A DNA stretch of 64,000 bases. It comes from Oscillospiraceae bacterium (lineage in GTDB: Bacteria > Bacillota > Clostridia > Oscillospirales > Ruminococcaceae). Below are positions 6,911 to 15,501 of this stretch, in pieces (the first letter of the stretch is position 1; each line of letters opens with the position of its first letter). The notes under the pieces were generated by a model. The model made no database searches and was not told the DNA's origin. It was given only the letters and a program-made list of their open reading frames with translations. A program made the position numbers and the translations under genes. The stretch lies in contig JAFQBH010000037.1 of NCBI GenBank assembly GCA_017399765.1, positions 1-64,000 of the forward strand. Direction: 5' to 3'.

Positions 6911-7225
6911 ATGTACTATGTGATTTTCGGGCTTCCGGTGGCTTTTGTCTTTGCGGCGCTGCAGGTTGTTCTTTGTTTAAAATCGGAAAGAAAGATAATA
7001 AGGCTTATTCCGCTTTTTATAACTCTCGGAATAATAGCTTTGCTCGGTCTTCTGATGCTGGATCCGGTTTCCGGCGCGCTTGCTCAATATATTGACTGGG
7101 GCGTTCTTGCGCTTATGGTTTATCTGACGGTCGGCGCCGTCGGTTCGGTAATCGGAACGGGAGCGGGCTGGATTATCTGCTGGGGAATATTTTTTATCAA
7201 AAACAAAGGGAGAAAACAAAAATGA
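6911..7225 (+). CDS. Small unknown membrane protein
   Basis: A 104-residue protein with three hydrophobic segments: MYYVIFGLPVAFVFAALQVV, LIPLFITLGIIALLGLLML and a long glycine-rich one (LALMVYLTVGAVGSVIGTGAGWIICWGIFF), ending in a basic tail. The ATG at 6911 is chosen because AGGTGA precedes it and it follows the previous stop codon by 1 nt. It overlaps the lipoprotein gene by the ATGA of its own stop. The function is unknown; the tight spacing points to a membrane complex with its two neighbours. Confidence 0.75.
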   Translation: MYYVIFGLPVAFVFAALQVVLCLKSERKIIRLIPLFITLGIIALLGLLMLDPVSGALAQYIDWGVLALMVYLTVGAVGSVIGTGAGWIICWGIFFIKNKGRKQK

Positions 7226-8028
7226 AAAAACTTGTTTTAATAATATTTGCTTTGGTTTTTGTTTTTGCAGGCTGCTCAAAACCTGCTGAAAAGCCGGAAG
7301 AAATCCCCGAAAAGGAAATAAACATAACCGAAGAAAAAATTCCGGAAGATAATGAAATAAATATAACCGAAGAAAAAATTCCGGAAAATTCCGAAGAAGA
7401 ACTTCCCGAAAAAGAGGTTTCATATCAGAACGTGGATATAACCATGCCGGAAAAGCTTTTTGATATGACTCCGGAAAGTTTTGCGAACCGTGACAACGAC
7501 GAACATATAAAATATCTTTATAAAATTCTCTCTTCAACAAACTGGCCTGGGGTAACCGGAATAAGTCATTCTGAATATTCCGGTTTTGAATCCGCAAAAG
7601 ATTTCAGCAGCAAAATTCTTTATAACGTTTTTTGTACTGCAGAAGAAGATTATTATGATTGTTATCATGTTTCCGATTTTGAGGTTGTGATTCCGATAGA
7701 AGATATTTTTAATGTTCTTGATAAATATTTTTATGATTATAACCTTAATATCGATGAAATAGGAATCAATTTTGAATATACCGGTGAAGGAAAATACATC
7801 AAAGCCCCGGGATTTATCGGAATTTATCCAAGTGTCGGAGTTTATTATGACATTGAATCTGTCACAGATAACGGCGACGGAACGGTTACCGCTGTTATAG
7901 CGATGGGAAAAACGGTGGAAGAAGGATATAATATTGTTTCCACCGGAGAAATTGAATCCCGCCATGTTTTTAATTTTACTCCGGCGGAAGACAGCTGCAA
8001 AATAAATTATTACCGGATTGAAAGATAA
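7222..8028 (+). CDS. Unknown lipoprotein with acidic peptide repeats
   Basis: A 268-residue protein with a clear lipobox signal (LIIFALVFVFAGC, Cys about 19), so it should be lipid-anchored on the outer face of the membrane. After the Cys comes a Pro/Glu-rich linker holding two near-identical copies of the peptide EINITEEKIPE encoded by a tandem DNA repeat of about 40 bp (7316-7393). The C-terminal 180 residues form an unrecognised domain with many Tyr and Asp. It overlaps the preceding membrane-protein gene by 4 nt, so translation is probably coupled. I cannot assign a function. Confidence 0.8.
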   Translation: MKKLVLIIFALVFVFAGCSKPAEKPEEIPEKEINITEEKIPEDNEINITEEKIPENSEEELPEKEVSYQNVDITMPEKLFDMTPESFANRDNDEHIKYLYKILSSTNWPGVTGISHSEYSGFESAKDFSSKILYNVFCTAEEDYYDCYHVSDFEVVIPIEDIFNVLDKYFYDYNLNIDEIGINFEYTGEGKYIKAPGFIGIYPSVGVYYDIESVTDNGDGTVTAVIAMGKTVEEGYNIVSTGEIESRHVFNFTPAEDSCKINYYRIER

Positions 8029-8069
8029 ACGGAAAGCAGAAAAAATAAGAGTAACCGCAAAAAATCCGC

Positions 8070-8098
8070 TTGACAAAGCCGTTTTTCGGGTCTATACT
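8070..8098 (+). promoter_or_regulatory. Promoter of the DUF2284 gene
   Basis: TTGACA (8070-8075), a 17-bp spacer and TATACT (8093-8098), 37 nt upstream of the ATG at 8135. The -35 box is consensus. Confidence 0.8.
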
Positions 8099-8134
8099 AA
8101 AATCAGAAAATAATCGAAAAGAGGCGGATTCCCG

Positions 8135-8680
8135 ATGTATGAGGAAATTAAAAAACTTGCCGAAACCATAGGTTTTGAAGATTGCAAAGAAATTCCCGCA
8201 AGACTTATCCCCTGCGATTCTTCTCTTCGCCGTTTCTGCGAACAAAACCTTTGCGGAATGTACCATTCCAGCTATATGTGCCCTCCGGCAATGGGAAATG
8301 CCGAAGCACTTATTGCCCAGCTTCATAACTTCAAAGACGCGCTCATCTTCACCAAGGAATATGCGGTTGCGGACCTTACCTGCCAGGAGGGTTATCTTGC
8401 ACAGCAGATCGCTCATGAGCGCAGAAGCCAGCTTCTTTGGAAATCCATGCAGAAAATCGGCTACGATTCCAAAAACGCAAGAGTTCTTGCCGCCGGCGGC
8501 TGCCACCTTTGTGAAGAATGCGGAATCAAAACCGGTGAACCTTGCCGCCATCCGGATACCGCGATCCATTCCGTAAGCGGTTACTGCATCGAAGTTGCAA
8601 AACTTTCGAAAACTCTCGGAATCGATTGCGTCGGCAAAAACGGCGGAGTTGTTTTCTATTGCTTCGTTCTTCTTAAATAA
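8135..8680 (+). CDS. DUF2284 predicted metal-binding protein
   Basis: A 181-residue, cysteine-rich cytoplasmic protein. The Cys clusters lie in order: FCEQNLCGMYHSSYMCPP (about 33-51), then a C-terminal set LAAGGCHLCEECGIKTGEPCRHP (about 130-153) and SGYCIEV. This is the layout of the DUF2284 / COG5423 family, predicted to bind a metal or Fe-S cluster; the family's biochemical role is not established to my knowledge. It is a single-gene transcript with its own consensus promoter and a strong terminator. It starts ATG with GAGGCGG upstream. Confidence 0.85.
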   Translation: MYEEIKKLAETIGFEDCKEIPARLIPCDSSLRRFCEQNLCGMYHSSYMCPPAMGNAEALIAQLHNFKDALIFTKEYAVADLTCQEGYLAQQIAHERRSQLLWKSMQKIGYDSKNARVLAAGGCHLCEECGIKTGEPCRHPDTAIHSVSGYCIEVAKLSKTLGIDCVGKNGGVVFYCFVLLK

Positions 8681-8704
8681 AATTACATAGAAATAAAGGA
8701 AAAG

Positions 8705-8729
8705 CGGTGCCAAAGGCACCGCTTTTTTA
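8705..8729. terminator. Bidirectional terminator, DUF2284 / P-type ATPase
   Basis: GCGGTGCC (8705-8712), AAA, GGCACCGC (8716-8723), T run. It lies at the convergent ends of the two genes. Confidence 0.9.
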
Positions 8730-11270
8730 ATGTTTGGTTTTAAAAATCCCGATTATTCCGGAAACAAAAGGCACAACAAGAACAAAACCGAAAACAATGA
8801 GCATGGATTTTAAATCCAGCGGAACGGTTTTGAAAACCGGGTTCAGAGCGGGAATATAAACCGTGCTCAAAACTATGACCGCGGAAGAAAGAACCGCCCA
8901 AATGAGCTTCATATTATTGAAAATGTTGATTTTAAAAAGGCTCCGGCTTTCGCTTTTGCATTCGAAAACATGCACAAGCTGGGTAAAAACCAGCGCAAGG
9001 AAAGCCGCGGTCCTCGCAAAATCAAGGTTTCCGGAAATTCCGAGCACGGTTGTAAAAGCACCGAGCACCGAAAGCCCGATAAGGATTCCGCGGGTGATTA
9101 TGGTAAGCCCAAGCCCGTTTGAAAAAACGGATTCGCCCCGTTTTCGCGGTTTTTCGAGCATAACATCGTCCTGGGGCGGATCAAAAGAAAGGGCTATCGC
9201 CGGAATTCCGTCCGTAACAAGGTTCACCATTAAAATCTGAATCGGGAGAAGCACCACCGGCATTCCCATTAACATTCCGAAAAACATCGTAACAACCTCG
9301 CCGATGTTGCAGGAAAGAAGATAGCGGATAAATTTTCTGATGTTGCCGTAAATTATCCGCCCTTCTTCCGCGGCGGAAACAAGGGTGGAAAAATCGTCGT
9401 CCAAAAGAACGATTCCGGAAGCTTCACGGGTAACGTCGGTTCCGTTTTTGCCCATGGAAACGCCGATATCCGCCGCTTTGACCGCAGGCGCATCGTTAAC
9501 TCCGTCGCCGGTCATGGCAACAATGTTTCCGTTTTTCTTAAGTGCGCGAACAATTTTGAGCTTGTGAGCAGGAGTTACCCTTGCAAAAACGTTCCGGTGC
9601 TCAACCGTTTTCAAAAACTCCGAATCGGAAAGGCGGTTAAGCTCCGCACCGGTTATAACTTCTGATTTTTCTGAAGCAATGTGGAGATTTTTCGCAATGG
9701 CAAAAGCGGTTTCCGGATGGTCGCCGGTTATCATAACGGTTCTTATTCCAGCTTTTTTGCATTTGAGCACCGATTCTGCCGCGCCTTTTCGCGGCGGATC
9801 TATCATTCCGAAAAGCCCGAGGAAACAAAGGTTATCCTCGGTTATCTTCCCGCCGGAATCTTCCTTATAAGCCACCGCAATTACCCTAAGAGCACCCGCC
9901 GCCATTTTTGAAAGCCGGTTTTTGATTGCGGAAAGGTCACCGGAAGTTAAAGGACGGTGCTCGCCGTTTTCAAGCTTTGTTTTGCAAAGTGGAAGAAGAA
10001 AATCCGGCGCGCCTTTTGTAAAAACAAAAGCCTGCCCGTTTCGTTTTTTGACCCCAACTGACATAAGTTTCCTTGCGGAATCGAAGGGGATTTCCGCTGT
10101 GCGGACAAAGTCCGCACAGCCTGCGGCGGAAAATCCGCCGCATTCGAGCACCGTTTTCAAAAGTGAGGCTTCGGTTGGTTCGCCGCTTATTTTTTGAGCA
10201 GGGGAAATTTCCGCGTTGTTACAAAGTCCCGCCGCCATAAACGGAAAACGGAGCTTTTCCTTCGCCCCGGCGAAGGAATCCGGATATAAAATCTCCCCGG
10301 AGGGGAGAAAAACTTCCGTAACGGTCATTCTGTTTTCCGTAAGAGTTCCGGTTTTGTCGGAACAGATAACGTTGGCGCAGCCAAGGGTTTCCACCGAATG
10401 GAGCTTTCGGATAAGGGCGTTCTTTTTGAGCATTCTTCCAACGGCAAGACCAAGAGAAATGGTTATAACCGCGGTAAGCCCTTCCGGAATTGCCGCAACG
10501 GAAAGGGAAAGACCGGTGAGGAACATATCAAAAACCGGTTCGCCGCGCAAAATTCCGGTAAGGGTAACTATAACGCAGATGAGGATACAGCCTACGGCAA
10601 TATATTTGCTGAGGACAGAAAGCTTTTGCTGAAGGGGAGTCTGCTCATTTTTGCTTTCCTTGAGCATTCCGGCGATTTTTCCCATCTGGGTTTCCATTCC
10701 CGTTGCGGTAACAAGAAACTCGCCGTGGCCGGAAGTTATTGAAGTTCCCATATAGACCATATCATTACGGAGGTTTTCGGTGTTCCCGCCGGAAAAAACT
10801 TTCTTTTCAACCGGAATGCTTTCGCCGGTGAGCATGGATTCGTCCGATGCCATGCTCATGGAAGAAAGGATTTTTCCGTCCGCCGGAACTTTGTTGCCTG
10901 CGGAAAGAAAACAGATATCTCCCGGAACAATTTTTGAAGCGGGAATTTCGGTTTTTCGCCCATCGCGAAGAACGCTTGCCTTCGGCGCCGCAAGATTTTT
11001 AAGGTTTTCCAAAGTTCTCTCGGTTTTAAATTCCTGGGAAAAACCGAGAATTGCGTTGAGAAAAACAATTGCAAAAATTGTGAAGGAATCTATAAATTCC
11101 CCGATAAAAAGCGAAACAGCCGCCGCGCCCAAAAGAATAAGGGTGAGAAGGTCTTTGAATTGCGAAGCAAAAATTTTCGCCGCGCTTTCCCGCTTTTCGG
11201 AGGAAAGGACGTTTTCCCCATGCTTTTCCAAAAGTTTTTCCGCTTCCCGGCTCGAAAGTCCTTTTTGCAT
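8727..11270 (-). CDS. P-type cation ATPase, Ca2+-transporting type
   Basis: An 847-residue P2A-type ATPase. The ATG at 11270 is preferred to one 18 codons upstream because GGGGGG precedes it and the product then starts with the usual cation-ATPase N-domain (MQKGLSSREAEKLLEKHGEN). Motifs run in order: TGES of the actuator domain (148-151), the M4 cation site IPEGL (261-265), the phosphorylated Asp305 in DKTGTLT, MITGDHPETA, TGDGVNDAPA in the P-domain, and the M6 ligand segment NLVTDGIPA. This combination is that of SERCA-like Ca2+ pumps rather than heavy-metal ATPases. It is divergent from rmuC. Confidence 0.93.
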   Translation of the reverse strand: MQKGLSSREAEKLLEKHGENVLSSEKRESAAKIFASQFKDLLTLILLGAAAVSLFIGEFIDSFTIFAIVFLNAILGFSQEFKTERTLENLKNLAAPKASVLRDGRKTEIPASKIVPGDICFLSAGNKVPADGKILSSMSMASDESMLTGESIPVEKKVFSGGNTENLRNDMVYMGTSITSGHGEFLVTATGMETQMGKIAGMLKESKNEQTPLQQKLSVLSKYIAVGCILICVIVTLTGILRGEPVFDMFLTGLSLSVAAIPEGLTAVITISLGLAVGRMLKKNALIRKLHSVETLGCANVICSDKTGTLTENRMTVTEVFLPSGEILYPDSFAGAKEKLRFPFMAAGLCNNAEISPAQKISGEPTEASLLKTVLECGGFSAAGCADFVRTAEIPFDSARKLMSVGVKKRNGQAFVFTKGAPDFLLPLCKTKLENGEHRPLTSGDLSAIKNRLSKMAAGALRVIAVAYKEDSGGKITEDNLCFLGLFGMIDPPRKGAAESVLKCKKAGIRTVMITGDHPETAFAIAKNLHIASEKSEVITGAELNRLSDSEFLKTVEHRNVFARVTPAHKLKIVRALKKNGNIVAMTGDGVNDAPAVKAADIGVSMGKNGTDVTREASGIVLLDDDFSTLVSAAEEGRIIYGNIRKFIRYLLSCNIGEVVTMFFGMLMGMPVVLLPIQILMVNLVTDGIPAIALSFDPPQDDVMLEKPRKRGESVFSNGLGLTIITRGILIGLSVLGAFTTVLGISGNLDFARTAAFLALVFTQLVHVFECKSESRSLFKINIFNNMKLIWAVLSSAVIVLSTVYIPALNPVFKTVPLDLKSMLIVFGFVLVVPFVSGIIGIFKTKH

Positions 11271-11342
11271 AAAATCCCCCCAATAAAAAATCTTCTCCCG
11301 AATTTTATGCGCCCTTCGGTGCAAATATGTCCCAACATTCGT

Positions 11343-11371
11343 TTGACATAACGCCGCCGTTATTATAAAAT
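11343..11371 (+). promoter_or_regulatory. Promoter of rmuC
   Basis: TTGACA (11343-11348), 17 bp, TAAAAT (11366-11371), 34 nt before the rmuC ATG; CGGAGGTTCC provides the ribosome binding site. Confidence 0.75.
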
Positions 11372-11404
11372 ATATGTATCCATATAAACGGAGGTTCCAA
11401 AAAA

Positions 11405-12793
11405 ATGACCGAAATTAGTTTTGCAGTTGCGCTTATAATTGCCGCCGGAACTCTTGTTCTTGGTTTTCTTGCGGCTTTTTTAATACAAAACGGAAAAATT
11501 TCCGCCCTTAAAACCGAAAACGGAAATTTAAAAGCGGAAAACGAAAGAATTTTCCGGGAAAGCACCGAAAACAAAACAAAAAACGAAAAGCTCCTTTTCG
11601 AAAATTCCGAAAAGGAAAGGGAAATTGCCGTTAAGGAAACAATCCTTAAGACCGAAACTTTCCGCGCAAACGAAGCGGAAAGAAAACTTTCTGAACTTTC
11701 CGAAAAAAACACGGAACTTTCGGAAAAACTTTCCCAGATTTCCGCAAAAGCCGCCGCCACCGAAGAAAGCAACAAAAATATACGCGAATGGATCGATAAG
11801 GCGGAAACAGGACTTAAAGATTCCTTCGCCAGCATTTCCAAAAACATTACCGAAAACAACAACAAAGTTTTCCTCGAAACCGCAAACGACAAAGTCGGCG
11901 GAATCGTAACTCCCGTCAGCAATGAACTTAAGGAACTCCGGGCAAAGGTGGAGGAACTTGAACAAAAGCGCGTTTCCGCCTACAGCGGACTTAACGAAAA
12001 GGTTGAAAACCTCCAGAAACAGAACACCGAACTCAAAAGCGCCACCGACCTTCTCAATTCCACCCTTAAGAACAACGCCCAGCGCGGAAAATGGGGCGAA
12101 GAACAGCTCCGCAGAATTGCGGAACTCGCCGGAATGGTGGAGCATATCGATTTTGAGGAACAGGAAGTCAACGCGGAAGGCAGCCGTCCGGATATGGTTA
12201 TCCACCTCACCGGCGGAAGAAGCGTTCCGGTTGACAGCAAAGCTCCCATGAATTCCTATCTTGCCTATCTTGACGATACGGACGAAACGGCAAGGGCAAA
12301 ACACCTTTCCGAACACGTAAAAGCCCTTCGGAGCCATATCGATACCCTTTTCCGCAAGGCTTACTGGAAAAGCGAAGACAGAAGCGTTGAAATGGTGGCA
12401 ATGGTCGTTCCTTATGAAAGCGGACTTTCCGCCGCTTTTGCAACCGACCGCGAAATTTTCAGCTACGCAATGGAAAAGAATGTTCTTCTCCTTTCGCCGA
12501 TGACTTTTTATGCCTTCCTTAAATCCGTTTCCATCGGCTGGCAGGAAAACGCCATGAGCCAGAACGCCAAGGAAATTGCGAAGCAAAGCCGCGAACTTAT
12601 AAAACGCTTCGAAGTTTTCTATGGACATTTTGATAAAATCGATTCCGCTCTTTCGAGCGCAAGAACCGCTTTTGATAAGGCGGTAAGTTCCTATAACAGC
12701 CGCCTTCTTCCTTCCTTCAACCGCTTTAAAACCCTTTCAAGCGGAACGGAAAAGGAGCAGGAAATGCTCGAGGAAAATTACAGCGAAGAATAA
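11405..12793 (+). CDS. rmuC: DNA recombination protein RmuC
   Basis: A 462-residue RmuC family protein: an N-terminal membrane anchor (ISFAVALIIAAGTLVLGFLAAFLI), a long coiled coil (about 30-140, heptad-like runs of Lys/Glu/Asn), and the conserved RmuC core from about 210 with NNAQRGKWGEEQLRRIAELAGM and RPDMVIHLTGGRSVPVDSKAP, then YWKSEDRSVEMVAMVVPYES. The core is related to PD-(D/E)XK nucleases; the family limits inversion at short inverted repeats in E. coli, which is noteworthy in a genome this rich in short inverted repeats. Own promoter and terminator. Confidence 0.93.
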   Translation: MTEISFAVALIIAAGTLVLGFLAAFLIQNGKISALKTENGNLKAENERIFRESTENKTKNEKLLFENSEKEREIAVKETILKTETFRANEAERKLSELSEKNTELSEKLSQISAKAAATEESNKNIREWIDKAETGLKDSFASISKNITENNNKVFLETANDKVGGIVTPVSNELKELRAKVEELEQKRVSAYSGLNEKVENLQKQNTELKSATDLLNSTLKNNAQRGKWGEEQLRRIAELAGMVEHIDFEEQEVNAEGSRPDMVIHLTGGRSVPVDSKAPMNSYLAYLDDTDETARAKHLSEHVKALRSHIDTLFRKAYWKSEDRSVEMVAMVVPYESGLSAAFATDREIFSYAMEKNVLLLSPMTFYAFLKSVSIGWQENAMSQNAKEIAKQSRELIKRFEVFYGHFDKIDSALSSARTAFDKAVSSYNSRLLPSFNRFKTLSSGTEKEQEMLEENYSEE

Positions 12794-12798
12794 AAAAT

Positions 12799-12831
12799 CC
12801 GCCGGAGGTGGTATCCTTCGGCGGTTTTTTG
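12799..12831 (+). terminator. Terminator after rmuC
   Basis: CCGCCGGAGG pairs with CCTTCGGCGG (12799-12824) and TTTTTT follows. Confidence 0.85.
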
Positions 12832-12862
12832 GTGTCTTTAAGGGTGAAAGGAGGTTTTTTGT

Positions 12863-13417
12863 TTGGAAGATTTTAAAATAATCGAGCTTTATTTTAAAAG
12901 GGACGAAGCGGCGATTTTTGAAACTTCGGAAAAATATTCGCCCTATTGTTCCGTAATTGCAAAAAACATTTTACATAACGCCCTTGATGAGGAAGAATGT
13001 CTTTCCGACACATGGCTTTGCGCCTGGAACAACATTCCGCCAACTGTTCCGAACTGCCTGCGGGTTTTCCTCGGAAAAATCACCCGAAACATCTCCCTCA
13101 ACCTTTTCCGGAAGAAAAACACCGCAAAGCGAAGCGCGGTTTTTGAACCCTTCGACGAACTTTTGGAATGTGTTGCCGGAACGGATTCTGTCGAGGGTGA
13201 AACGGAAGCAAAAGCCCTTGCGGAATATCTCGATGGGTTTATCCGGAATCTTCCGGAGGAAAAGCGCTGGGTCTTTCTTCGAAGATACTGGTATGGCGAA
13301 AGCCTTTCAGATATTGCCGAAAAGGGAAAAATCGGCGAAACAAGGGTGAAAAACATTCTTGCAAAGCTTCGGAAAAAGCTTCGGGAAGAACTCAAAAAGG
13401 AGGGATTCCTTGAATGA
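12863..13417 (+). CDS. ECF-type RNA polymerase sigma factor (with cognate anti-sigma)
   Basis: A 184-residue sigma-70 family protein. The start is TTG at 12863, set by AAAGGAGG 8 nt upstream. Region 2 covers about 12-75 (YCSVIAKNILHNALDEEECLSDTWLCAWNNIPP) and region 4 about 120-176 (RNLPEEKRWVFLRRYWYGESLSDIAEKGKIGETRVKNILAKLRKKL). The stop codon overlaps the ATG of the next gene (ATGA), the normal arrangement for a sigma/anti-sigma pair. The stimulus and regulon are unknown. Confidence 0.9.
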   Translation: MEDFKIIELYFKRDEAAIFETSEKYSPYCSVIAKNILHNALDEEECLSDTWLCAWNNIPPTVPNCLRVFLGKITRNISLNLFRKKNTAKRSAVFEPFDELLECVAGTDSVEGETEAKALAEYLDGFIRNLPEEKRWVFLRRYWYGESLSDIAEKGKIGETRVKNILAKLRKKLREELKKEGFLE

Positions 13418-14667
13418 AAGCTGAAACTTTGTGGAACGCCATCGGCGAAATCGGCGAAGACCTTGTAATCTGGGCGGAAAACCCGCCGAAGCGGCACCGC
13501 CGAAAAAACCTCGCCATAATCCTTGCGGCGGCGATTATAATGCTTCTTTCCGTGGGAACCGTTGCGGCAATGCGCTTTAACATTTCCTTCGCGGATCTTT
13601 TCGGTTTTGAGGAAGCGGAAATTATCGAGGAAGACAAACAGATTATCGAAGAAAGCACCTCAGCAGAAATCGTTCCGGAAACGGAAGAAAAAACCGGCTC
13701 GGAGTTCACCGTAATTTCCGCCCTTGCGGACGAGAGAATTATGTATCTTCTCTGGCAGTTTGATTATTACGACGGCGAAATTCCAAAGGACGCGCAGATA
13801 ATGCCCTGGCTATCCTTCGGCGAAGCTTCTATAGATACGGAAATTGGATATTACAGCGGAATGCTTGAGGAAAACCGTGATGAAGAAACCTTAGTCGGCT
13901 ATATGATTGCGGAATGGAACGGAGAAATGCAGGCGGAAGGCGGAAGCGTTTCTTTTTCGGAAGTGACTGCGCCGGTTGAGCAGGACTCAAAAATCTACGA
14001 AACGGATATACTTTCCGCCATTGAGCAAAGCGAATATATCGAAGGGGAATATGAGATTTATAATTACAGCGGAAAATGGCCATATAAATACTATGCGGAA
14101 TACCAATGGCTCGATATCCCTGCCTATGAGGATACTTATATCGACCTTGCGGTTTATGAGGACGGAAAGCTTATCCTTGTAACGAGAACTCCCTGGGGCG
14201 ATGGTGTTGAGAGAAGAGGAACTTTTGAACTTATGAATACAAAAACCGGGGAAACGCTTGAATTAATCAGCAGACACGGTTTTAAGGATAAAAACAGATT
14301 CGATTTTTTCTCAGCACTTTACGAAGTTGATTATGAAGATATAGAAAATCTTTGCTTCTGCAGGAAAGGCGAAATTGTTCAGAAAAATTGGCTTTCCGGC
14401 GATTGGAAAATTGATTTTAAGGCGGAGCCGAAAATGGAAGATGTTATTCTCGAAACTGCGGACGAAAATATTGAAATCCGCTGTTCAAAAATTTCCATGG
14501 GTATAAGCGGAAACCTTCCGGAAATGGAATATATGCAGATTTTCCTTGCAAACGGAACAGAAGTAAGCTGCGTAAGTTCCACACCGGAAAGAGTTATTTT
14601 CCAAAAGCCGATAAATCCGGAAGAAATTGCCTCGATTATCTATAACGGAGAGGAACTCCTTAAATAA
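13414..14667 (+). CDS. Probable membrane anti-sigma factor
   Basis: A 417-residue single-pass membrane protein. A short cytoplasmic N-terminus (LWNAIGEIGEDLVIWAENPPKRHRRK), one transmembrane helix (about 33-53: LAIILAAAIIMLLSVGTVAA) and about 360 extracytoplasmic residues, acidic near the membrane and beta-rich beyond. The N-terminal phrase and TM position resemble anti-sigma factors that accompany Firmicutes ECF sigmas, and the 4-nt overlap with the upstream sigma gene supports translational coupling. The large outer domain is presumably the sensor; I do not recognise its fold. Confidence 0.75.
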   Translation: MKAETLWNAIGEIGEDLVIWAENPPKRHRRKNLAIILAAAIIMLLSVGTVAAMRFNISFADLFGFEEAEIIEEDKQIIEESTSAEIVPETEEKTGSEFTVISALADERIMYLLWQFDYYDGEIPKDAQIMPWLSFGEASIDTEIGYYSGMLEENRDEETLVGYMIAEWNGEMQAEGGSVSFSEVTAPVEQDSKIYETDILSAIEQSEYIEGEYEIYNYSGKWPYKYYAEYQWLDIPAYEDTYIDLAVYEDGKLILVTRTPWGDGVERRGTFELMNTKTGETLELISRHGFKDKNRFDFFSALYEVDYEDIENLCFCRKGEIVQKNWLSGDWKIDFKAEPKMEDVILETADENIEIRCSKISMGISGNLPEMEYMQIFLANGTEVSCVSSTPERVIFQKPINPEEIASIIYNGEELLK

Positions 14668-14672
14668 AAAAC

Positions 14673-14726
14673 GGGCGGATAATATCCGCCTCTATAACAA
14701 AAAAACCTCCGGTTTCCCGGAGGTTT
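14673..14726. terminator. Two hairpins between anti-sigma and coaX
   Basis: First GGGCGGATAATATCCGCC (about 14673-14690), a member of the window's second palindrome family. Then AACCTCCGG-TTTC-CCGGAGGTT (14704-14725) with A and T runs on either side, a bidirectional intrinsic terminator for the convergent genes. Confidence 0.85.
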
Positions 14727-14736
14727 AATTTTTTTC

Positions 14737-15501
14737 TCATTTTTTCGAATCTTCGTAAACCATTTTGATTCCTTCAAGAGGAAGACGCTGGTCGATATAA
14801 TCAAAAAGTTTTTCTTCGGCAAAAAGCCTTGCAAAACCGCCGGTTGCAACAACCTTTGCGGAATCGCCGATTATCGCTTTAAGATTTTTCACCATCATGT
14901 CTATCGCGCCGAGATATCCGTAATAAGCGCCGCTTTGCATTGAGGAAACGGTGTTTTTCCCAAGTGCAAATTCGGGCCTCAGGATCTCGATTTTCGGAAG
15001 CTTCGCCGCCTTTTCATAAAGGGCGTCCATGGAAGTTTTGATACCGGGATAGATTATACCGCCGAGATATTCTCCCGCTTCGGAAACAGCTTCACAGGTG
15101 GTCGCTGTGCCGAAATCGACGATGATGAGCGGGCCGCCGTATTTTTTAAAAGCCGCATAGGAATCAACAATTCTGTCCGCGCCGACTTCCTTCGGGTTTT
15201 CATAAAGGTTCGGCATATTGCAGAAAATATTTTCGCCTATAACAAGAGGTTCAAGCCCGAAATATTTTCTTACGGCGCTGGAGACAGAATAGTTCACCTG
15301 GGGAACGACGGAACTTATGATAACGTCCGTAACTTCGGAAACGGAAAACTTCCGGTATTCAAAAAACTGGGTGACAAAAAGCCCGACTTCGTCGGAAGTT
15401 ATGTCGCGCTTTGAACCAAGGCGGAAAACCCCGGTAAGGTTATCTCCTTCATAAAGTCCGAATTCCATTGTGGTGTTCCCGATGTCGATAACAAGGATCA
15501 T
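14737..15501 (-). CDS. coaX: Type III pantothenate kinase
   Basis: A 254-residue ASKHA-fold kinase that phosphorylates pantothenate, the first committed step of coenzyme A synthesis. Motifs: DIGNTTMEFGLY at the N-terminus (phosphate-1), GADRIVDSYAAF around residues 106-117 (catalytic Asp region and pantothenate binding), IVDFGTATTCEAV (phosphate-2), and GGIIYPGI. The length is normal. It overlaps the upstream glycosyltransferase-like gene by 4 nt (ATGA), so the two are co-transcribed although no functional link is obvious. Confidence 0.95.
   Translation of the reverse strand: MILVIDIGNTTMEFGLYEGDNLTGVFRLGSKRDITSDEVGLFVTQFFEYRKFSVSEVTDVIISSVVPQVNYSVSSAVRKYFGLEPLVIGENIFCNMPNLYENPKEVGADRIVDSYAAFKKYGGPLIIVDFGTATTCEAVSEAGEYLGGIIYPGIKTSMDALYEKAAKLPKIEILRPEFALGKNTVSSMQSGAYYGYLGAIDMMVKNLKAIIGDSAKVVATGGFARLFAEEKLFDYIDQRLPLEGIKMVYEDSKK

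Noticed and set aside
8863..9603. Plus-strand frames inside the P-type ATPase gene
   Set aside because: Short, without ribosome binding sites, and antisense to conserved ATPase motifs.
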